A stretch of 44,457 bases of DNA from Deltaproteobacteria bacterium. Lineage in GTDB: Bacteria; Desulfobacterota; Binatia; Binatales; Binataceae. The translations under genes and the position numbers were made by a program. The notes below the pieces were generated by a model that worked only from the letters and a program-made list of their open reading frames with translations, was not told the origin of the DNA and searched no databases. Shown here in pieces: positions 1 to 7,900 of the stretch; position 1 is the first letter of the stretch, and the number at the start of each line of letters is the position of its first letter. The stretch spans positions 1 through 44,457 of the forward strand of contig JAJXYF010000006.1 in the NCBI GenBank assembly GCA_021780755.1, read 5' to 3'.

Positions 1-202
1 CGAAGGGCAGGTTGCTGGTGACGATGATCGAGCCGCGTTCGTAGCGCTGGCTGAAGACCTCGAACAGCAGCTCGGCGCCAGTCGGCGAGAGCGGCACGTA
101 GCCCAGCTCGTCGACGATCAGCAGCTTCAGGCCGGCGAGCTGGCGTTGCAGACGCTGCAGACGCTTTTCGTCCCTCGCTTCGTGCAGTTCGTTAACCAGG
201 TG
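1..202 (-). pseudogene. istB: IstB-like ATPase fragment (IS21 family)
   Basis: Read on the minus strand this encodes an internal piece of an IstB/DnaA-like AAA ATPase, the helper protein of IS21-family transposition. The Walker B-type motif LLIVDELGYVPLS is clear and is followed by ELLFEVFSQRYE and IIVTSNLPF, as usual in IstB. The piece leaves the window at base 1. At about base 201 its upstream part is replaced by the left end of another insertion sequence, so the gene is cut and probably inactive. Paired IS21-like end repeats lie at the far end of the window (44346-44384), but nothing shows that they belong to the same element. Confidence 0.8.
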
Positions 203-625
203 TGCCTCCCGAAAACCATATCCCGGATGACGCGCAGATGGTCGTGTGGTAATGAAGCGGACCGACGTTCGCGTTTCTGACCCAGCTGCTGCTTGTTATC
301 CGATCATGGTTCGCGCGGCGAGCGCGGCTTGAGGCCGAGAATCTTGTCCTGCGCCAACAGCTGATTGTGCTAAGGCGTAAGTCCCCGAAGCGCGCTAAAC
401 TTTGGAACATCGATCGCTTGATGTTCGTATGGCTCTATCGACTATACCCGTCGCTCCTCGACGCGATCATCATCGTTCAACCGGAGACTGTGATCCGCTG
501 GCATCGGCGCGGGTTCCGCGCCGTTGGCACTGGAGGTCCCGCCACGTCGGTGGCCGTCCACAGATTGATTCAGAGATTCGAGCGCTGATCCGGCGCATGA
601 ACCGCGAGAATCCGCTGTGGGGTGC
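201..625 (+). mobile_element. Left-end fragment of a DDE/rve-type IS with transposase N-terminus
   Basis: The fragment starts with TGTGCCTCCCGAAAACC, which resembles the terminal sequence of related IS copies in this window (TGTGCCTACC at 10946). It continues with a decayed transposase N-terminus. Readable pieces are LEAENLVLRQQLIV, LWNIDRLMFVWLYRLYP, IIIVQPETVIRWHRRGFR and LIRRMNRENPLWGA. Frameshifts or stops break it near 375 and 525. At 625/626 it stops abruptly inside the coding region, where the outer end (TGTGCTTAGTC) of an oppositely oriented copy begins. It is clearly non-functional. Confidence 0.75.
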
Positions 626-1716
626 TGTGCTTAGTCAAAAGCTAGAGTCTGACATATTGATGATGCAGCCCACCAAGAATTGGTATCGCTGCGATGCGGC
701 CGAACTTTTGCGGCCGGCGAAAATCCGGCGCGTTCTTTTCAAGTGAGAGATGGGTTCGGACTTGGTTGTAGTAAGAAGCGTAATTCTTCAGAACGCGACG
801 CAACTGCGCTTCGTCGGACACGATGAGGTGGTCGAGAGATTCACGCCGGATCGATCGATGAGGCGCTCGACGTGGCCGTTCTGCCAGGGTGAGCGGGGGG
901 CAATCGGATGATCGCGGATCCTCATTGCCCGAATGCGGCGGGTGTAGGCTGGGCCGTAGGCGCCATCGCCGTCGCGAAGCAGATGACGTGGCGCTTCGTC
1001 CCAGGGAAAGGCGTCAGTCACCTGACCTGCGAGCCACTCGGCGGTCGGATTGTTCGTCACATTGATGCTCACCAGCCGCCGGCGGGTATGACGCAGGATC
1101 ACCAGGCCATAGAGCAGCTTGAACGAGATCGTGCGAACCACAAACAGATCCAGCGAAGCGATGCCGGCGGCATGATTGCGCAGGAATGTCTTCCAACCTT
1201 GGGACGGCGGTCGGCGGCGTCGGACCACATACCTGCCGACGGTTGATTCAGCAACTTCGATCCCGAGCATCAACAATTCGCCGTGGATGCGAGGCGCGCC
1301 CCATAGCGGGTTCTCGCGGTTCATGCGCCGGATCAGCGCCCGAACCTCGGCATCGATCCGTGGACGGCCGCCGACGTGGCGGGACTTCCAGCGCCAGTAG
1401 GCGCGGAAACCGCGGCGATGCCAACGAATCACGGTCTCGGGCTGGACGATAATTATCGCGTCCAGGAGCGCCGGGTACAGTCGATACAGCCACACCAACA
1501 GCAGGCGATCGATGTTCCACAGTCTCACGCGCTTTGGGTGCCGGCGGTGTAACACTATGAGCTGTTGGCGCAGGACAAGATTTTCGGCCTCGAGCCATGC
1601 TCGCCGCGCGAACCACGACCGGATAACAAGCAGCAGCTGGGTCAGAATCGCGACCATCGGCCGCTTTACTACCATACACACGATCGCGCGTCATCCCGGA
1701 TAAGGTTTGATGCAGC
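626..1716 (-). mobile_element. IS copy, minus orientation, degraded left end
   Basis: The right end is the terminal sequence TGTGCTTAGTCAAAA at 626-640 (plus-strand reading). Almost the same 15-base end recurs at 11151. The transposase occupies 642-1681 on the minus strand. The left end near 1700-1716 still carries the CCGGGATGACGCGC segment shared with the copy at 201, but the outermost terminal bases are not recognisable, so the left boundary is approximate. No target-site duplication was found. Confidence 0.65.
642..1681 (-). pseudogene. Transposase with rve/integrase core, frameshifted near the C-terminus
   Basis: The reading frame from 1681 encodes an N-terminal RQQLIVLHRRHP helix region, the block NRENPLWGAPRIHGELL and a DDE core: D in ASLDLFVV, D in LLRDGDGAYG, E in NGHVERLI. 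Directly after ERLI one base is missing at about 858. Restoring it gives the usual RREC.DHL, YYNQVRTHLSLEK and GGLHHQYVRL tail, ending at the stop at 642-644. The full product would be about 345 aa, as in intact relatives such as the copy at 18727-19749. All three catalytic acids are present, so only the indel makes it a pseudogene. Confidence 0.75.
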
Positions 1717-1820
1717 GCCGGTTTGTTCGAGAACCAGACGAATCCTCGGCTCCTCCTTTTGACTTGTCATAAGGGACGCGATGAGAGATAAACCGGTTCG
1801 GACACCCTCCCGATCCGATA

Positions 1821-1850
1821 TTGACGCAACGAGAAGGGTCCTTCCATATC
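1821..1850 (+). promoter_or_regulatory. Possible promoter for the TcA-like gene
   Basis: TTGACG at 1821-1826 resembles a -35 box. CATATC at 1845-1850, 18 bases downstream, is a weak -10 match. It lies about 80 bases before the chosen start of the giant gene, in the only non-IS DNA upstream of it. The assignment is tentative because sigma-factor preferences of this organism are unknown. Confidence 0.25.
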
Positions 1851-1920
1851 ATCTTGCCAAGGCAGACTGATGTCGGTTCCCGATTCTGAATAGAACCCGA
1901 TGGAATCGATCGTAAACACC

Positions 1921-1925
1921 GGAGG
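1921..1925 (+). promoter_or_regulatory. Shine-Dalgarno site that decides the TcA start
   Basis: GGAGG sits seven bases before the ATG at 1933. The upstream in-frame ATG at 1900 has no comparable site. The start at 1933 is therefore preferred over 1900, which shortens the protein by 11 residues. Confidence 0.6.
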
Positions 1926-1932
1926 CGGCACT

Positions 1933-4900
1933 ATGGTCCCCGAAAACGTAGTCAGTGGTCTCGTGCGAAATGCGGACGGAACGCCGGTTGCTGGGGTCAT
2001 GGTGCGGACGTTCGACAAGAACCTGCGCAGCGAGACTCCGCTCGGACAGGCCAACTCGGATGCGCAGGGCCACTACCTCATCCGCTATTTGCCGTCAGAA
2101 ATCAGCCGACCCGGCAAAACACGGCCGGATCTGGTGGTTCGAGCGTACAAAGCTGACGGGACCGTGCTGGCGAATTCTCCGGTGATTTTTCGGGCTCCGG
2201 CTCAGGCGTCGGTCGATCTGACCTCAGGCGATGCAGTCTATCGGGGTCCGAGCCAGTTTACGCGGGTCAACCAGACCGTGACTCCGCTATTGCAAGGTGT
2301 AAATCCCGCCGACTTGACACCAGACGACATCGACTATGTCTCGGGGGACACGGGACTGGACGCAGCGAAGATTCAGCATCTCGCCGCGGCCGCGCGGCTG
2401 GCGAGATCGACCGCGAAGCCTTCAGAGATTTTCTATGCTTTGGCGCGATCCGGTTTGCCCACGGACCTCGCTAGCCTGGCTGCGTCCGATCCATCGGTAG
2501 TCAAACAGGCTCTGACGGACGCCGCCAATCGCAACCTCGTTTCGCCGGAGTTGGCGGCAAGCGCCGACCAGTTCGTTGGAGAGCTCAACGGCGTGGCGAT
2601 TCAGAATGCCTCCTCGCCTGCGGCCTCGAGGCTTGGCGCTGCGCTCGCGCTCGCCACGGAAAATCAAAAGTTGCGCACGGACTTTGCCACCGCGCTGGCG
2701 GCTCACGTTGGTACCGATGAAGACTTCTGGGCGAACCTCGCGCGACAGCCGGGTTTTGATGAACCCACGATCGCGCGGCTGAAGCTGTCGATGCAATTGA
2801 GCTCGTTGACGCAATACCACGCACCGCTGGTAAGCGCGCTGATCGCGCAGCAGCAGAGCGGAAAGATCAAATCGCTGGCCGATCTGGCGCGGATGCAGGC
2901 CTCGGATTGGATCAGCCTTTTAGGCACGAAAACGGCCAACGCAACGATTGGTGTTCCGCCGGGAGTGCCCGGCAGCGACGACGCGGAGCGCGCGCAGAAC
3001 TACGCCGAAATTCTCCGGCGGCGCCTGGAAGTCGCATTTCCCAGTATGGCCGTATCCGCCGGATTGGCGCGGAATCCGAAAGCGGTTGCGGGAGCCACTG
3101 AAGTCGCCCAGTTTCTCGATGCCAACCCGGACTTTCACATCGGGCTCAACGATGCCAATCGCTACCTTGCGGCCAAGGGCGGCGCAACCAGCGACACGCT
3201 GAAGCAGACGCTGCCGGTGGTGCAACGCATCTTTAAGGTCGCGCCACGATTCGATCAGATGCAGCCTCTGCTGGCTGCGGGACTGACCTCGGCGCGAGCT
3301 ATCGCGCGCATTCCCGAAGCCGCGTTCGTGACTCAGTTCGGCGATGCGCTAGGCGGACAGACGGAGGCGCTGAGGATTCATCAACAAGCGCAAACTTCTT
3401 CCTGGTCCACGCTCGGCCTGTACGGCGGTTATGCTTCCGGTCTGAAATGGGGAGGCTCCGGAATGGTTCCGGATCTTCCCGGCAACATCCCCCAGATTCC
3501 CAATTGGACATCGCTGTTCGGGAGCCCCAGCTTCTGCGCATGCACCGACTGCCGCTCCGTGCTAAGTCCGGCGGCGTATCTGGTCGATCTGCTGCATGAG
3601 TTCGTCGAGGTTTATCTGAGCGGTGGTGGCAAGACCGGCACGCAGATCCTGTTCGCGCGCCGTCCGGACGTGAACACGCTCAAGCTGAGCTGCGACAACA
3701 CCAATACCGTCCTGCCCTACATCGATCTGGTTAACGAGCTGCTCGAAGACAAAGTGGCACCGCCGGCATTGGCCCACGACACCACCGACGGCGCCGCAGA
3801 GGACCTTGCCGCCAGCCCCGAATATCTAAACGCCAACGCGTACGCCAAGCTGGAAACGCAAACCTACCCGTGGAATCTGCCCTTCTATATCGGGAACGAA
3901 CAGGCGCGCGCGTATCTGAACAACCGAAACACCAAGCGATATCAGATCATGGAGGCCTTGCAGGCAGCGCCCGCCGCGCCGGATCCGATCGACGCGGCGC
4001 TGACTGCCGCCGACGCGCTGGTGAGCGAATACCTGCGCGCCGGCCCGCTGGGATGGAAAATTCTTACCGCGAAGTCCGCCGCGAGCGGTGCCGAGCTTTG
4101 GGGAATTCCAGCGGCGGAGCTGACCGGCACGTGGGTCGATCCGAATCCCGGACCCACGGTTCAGCGGTTCCTGGATCAATCCGGGATGGAGTTTCAGGAC
4201 CTGGTCGATCTTCTGACCACCGCGTTTGCCAAGAGCCTCAAGCCCGCGAACGCGCCTATTTTGATCAAGTGGAGTTCGGACCAGGGCGCGGACTGCGATC
4301 TTACCAAGGCGACCATCGTCGGTCTTACCGAGCCGACTTTGGCGAGCATGGTTCGCTTTCTTCGACTACGGCTCGAACTCGGCCGGACAGTCCTCGAAGC
4401 CGATAAAATCTGGACCGCATTGCACATCACGGACCTCGATCCTCAATTCCTGGGGAACGTCGTGGAAGCCAGCCTGCTGCTTGACCGCTTGAATGTGCCC
4501 CTGGTGGAAACGATGGCGTGGTGGGGGCCGATCTCCCCTTTGCCGGACGTGTTCCAAGGGACCTCGCTCTACCAGAGACTGTTCCTCAATGTGGCGGTCA
4601 CGAATCCAGTCGATCATGCCTTCGACCTGAGGCCCGACGGAAGTGATTTGCAGAACGTGACCAACGCCGTCGAAGATCATGCGGCCACAGTGGCGGCGGC
4701 GCTCCAGGTATCTTCTAACGATCTCGCGGCGCTGATTTCGTCGCCCTCGGTTGCGCTCGATCCGGCTGTTGCTCCCGGCAAGCATGCGCTGACCATGGCG
4801 AATCTTTCGCGGCTGTTTCGCGCTGTCTCCTTCGGCCGAGCCCTGGGACTTTCGCCCACTGATTTTTTGATCGCTGCGGCGATTCTGAACCTGGATCTCA

Positions 4901-7900
4901 GTCCGGGCACGGCGGCAACGACGCGGCGCGCCCCCTTTCATCCCGATCATGTGAGTGACGCGCGTTGGGTGGCAGACCAGATCCAGGCTATTCAGGCTTC
5001 GAAATTCAAACTTGCCGAGTTGAACTACCTGCTTCTTGACCAGGGCGCTCAGGCATCGGGCCTGGCGCCGGCGAGCGCTGACATCGCGCAGCAGCTAACC
5101 GATTTGCGCAGCCAGCTCGCCGGCCAATTCTCGAACAGCCCGCAATGGCCCGTCATTGGTGCCAGTGTGCTGGAGCAAAAACTCTCGACCTGGCTCAAGA
5201 TGGCGGTTCCGTCGCTCGACGCTCTGCTCGCTACCTCACCAGCAGATCTGGCGCAGAGCTATTTGAAAATTTTTCTGGACGCGGGGTTCGTTCAGGGGAG
5301 CGCCACCGTCGATGAGGCTGCGGTCGATACGGCGATTCAGGCGCCACCACCGCCTAATCCGGCCGCGGCCCCGCCCTTTTACTACCAGGTCCACGCGGCG
5401 ATCAAACTGAACCGGATCGCCATTGCTGCGACCCGACTGAAGCTGAACACGGCGGACATTCAGTGGCTGCTGGCCAATTCCGGCCCGCTTGCCTGGATGG
5501 ATCTGAACGCGCTGCCCTCCGGCATTAATGCTCCCGGCGCCTTGTATGACGCTTGGGCGGCGCTGGCCGCGATCTGCGTTTTGCGCGCACAGGTTGCCAG
5601 CGGCCAACCCTTCTCTACTTTGATGCCGCCGCGGAGCGGGCCGATACCATCCGAAGCGCAGTACCTGGCCCAGCTCAGCCTGATCACCGGCTGGAAGGTG
5701 AGCGACCTTTCCGACGCCGCCAGTGCGCAGGGACTGAATCTGGCTTATCCCAACGATTTCTGGAATCCTTCCACGCTCACACGGCTGAAGAACGCGATGG
5801 ATCTTCTTGCGCCAATCGGCGCGTCGGTCGCGCAGGCGAATCAATGGAAGAACTCGGTCGTCACGCTCGATCAGGCAAACGCCATCACAGCCACGATCAA
5901 GGGCGGCTACAACCGCCAGCAATGGTTGTCGATCGCGAAATCGCTGCGCGATCCTCTGCGGACACGGCAGCGCGATGCCCTGGAAAGCTATCTGTTGTTT
6001 CAATCCAAGTCGGTTTTCGGCACGGCGCTGGCCACGCCCGACGACCTCTACGAACAACTGTTGATCGACGTGCAGATGTCTGCCTGCATGCTCACCTCGC
6101 GATTGGTGCAGGCAACCGCCGCCGTGCAACTTTTCATACAGCGATGTCTTATGAACTTGGAGCCCGGCGTCGTGGTTGCGCCGGGTGGGGCCGATATCTG
6201 GAAGTGGATGCAGCAGTATCGCCTTTGGCAAGCGAACCGCGAAGTTTTCCTATATCCGGAAAACTGGCTCCAGCCCGAGCTGCGCGACGACCAGAGTCCC
6301 TTCTTCCAGGATTTGAGCAGCGAACTGCACCAGAACGATGTGACCACGGACACCGTGGAAACCGCGTTCACACACTACCTGAACAAGCTCGATGGCGTAG
6401 CAAAGCTCAAAGTGTCGGGGATGTATCACGAGATCGAGACCGACCAGGGAATCGACCGGGTTCATGTGTTCGGCCGCACCGAAGGAGCGCCACCTACCTA
6501 CTACTACCGGAAATATGAAAACTCCGAATGGACGGCGTGGGAAAAAATCGATCTCGATATTCCGGCCGGCGATCTGACGCCGGTAGTTTTCAATCGCAGG
6601 CTGTTCGTCTTCTGGCCCGTGTACAAGGTTGGAACCGACACCAACGCCCAGCCCTCGATCGATGTACCTAGTCCCGGGCAGCAGGGATATTCGTCGCCGC
6701 CACCGCAGAAACACTTGGAGGTGCAGATCGCCTGGAGCCAGTATACGGAAGACAAGTGGTCCTCAAAGAGAGTATCCGACGGAGCGCCACTTGTTCTTCC
6801 GGTTGAATCCAACGCGGTGCGGGTTCCGGGAGGATGGGCGTTTTACGAGGTCGCACTCGCCACGGACGGAAGCAACGATGCGAGCCAGCTCGCGTTCAAG
6901 GCGATTCCGCCCTCCAGCTCCGACACCAGCGACCGTCTCGATGTCCAGTGCTTCGTGCGTGGCTTCTACGATCCGGACTCGATCAAGGAAGCGAACCTCA
7001 ACTATGGCCCGCTCGGCGTGTGGAGGGGAACATTTCAAATGTCCGGCTGTCACGAGCAAGTGAGCGCCAGTCAAGATTCCAGCCTGGCGGCATTGCCGAT
7101 GATCGTGCCGCCCGGGACGACGCTCGCCTCGATGAAGTTTCAGGTGTACAAATCCGGCCCTCCGCTGAACGCCGGACCGATGCTGAATCTTTCCACCGGG
7201 TCAATCGATTCCTCGATCAGCGATCTGGGAACGGCAATAAACCAGGCCGGCTTTTCGAGCGTCTTGGGGGTTACCTCAGAGACCGTCTCCAGCGTTCTGT
7301 ATCCGCATCAATATCCGCAGTTCACTGGGCAGGACGTGTTTTTTTTCGAAGACGGCAAGCGCGCCTTCTTTGTCATTCCGCAAAGCGTAATCGTCTGGCG
7401 TTGGTGGGTGGACCAGGTGTCGGCGGTGAACTTCAACCGCGCGCCGATCAATTATTACGCGTCCAGCACGATTCCCGTTCTCACCGTTCCATCCACGTTT
7501 ACCCAATCAGTCGCAATGACACCGACCGCCGCCCCGGCGGCTGTCGCAAAAAAAACCATCGCCCTTCAGTACACCTCAGGAGGGCTGGTGAACTGGTCCG
7601 GCGCCTGGATGCCGCCTTCGGTGGTCCTGCCGCGGACGACGATTTTCGATTTCAAACTATTCCACCATCCATATGTCTGCAATTTCATTCGCGAGCTGAA
7701 CCAGAACGGCATCGATGGGCTGCTGAAGTGGCAGCACACTCCGGGACCGACACCGCTCCAGCTTCTGTCGTCGAGTAATTTCTCGGGTTTGTACTCGCCA
7801 AAGCATCCGGTCATGCAGCCCTATCCTCCCGAGGAGGTCGACTTCGATCTCGAGGGAGGATACGCGCTGTACAACTGGGAGCTGTTCTACCATGCACCGG

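Noticed and set aside
5236..6231. Minus-strand 331-codon open frame inside the TcA-like gene
   Set aside because: Antisense to a strongly supported gene, with no known motif; it results from high GC.
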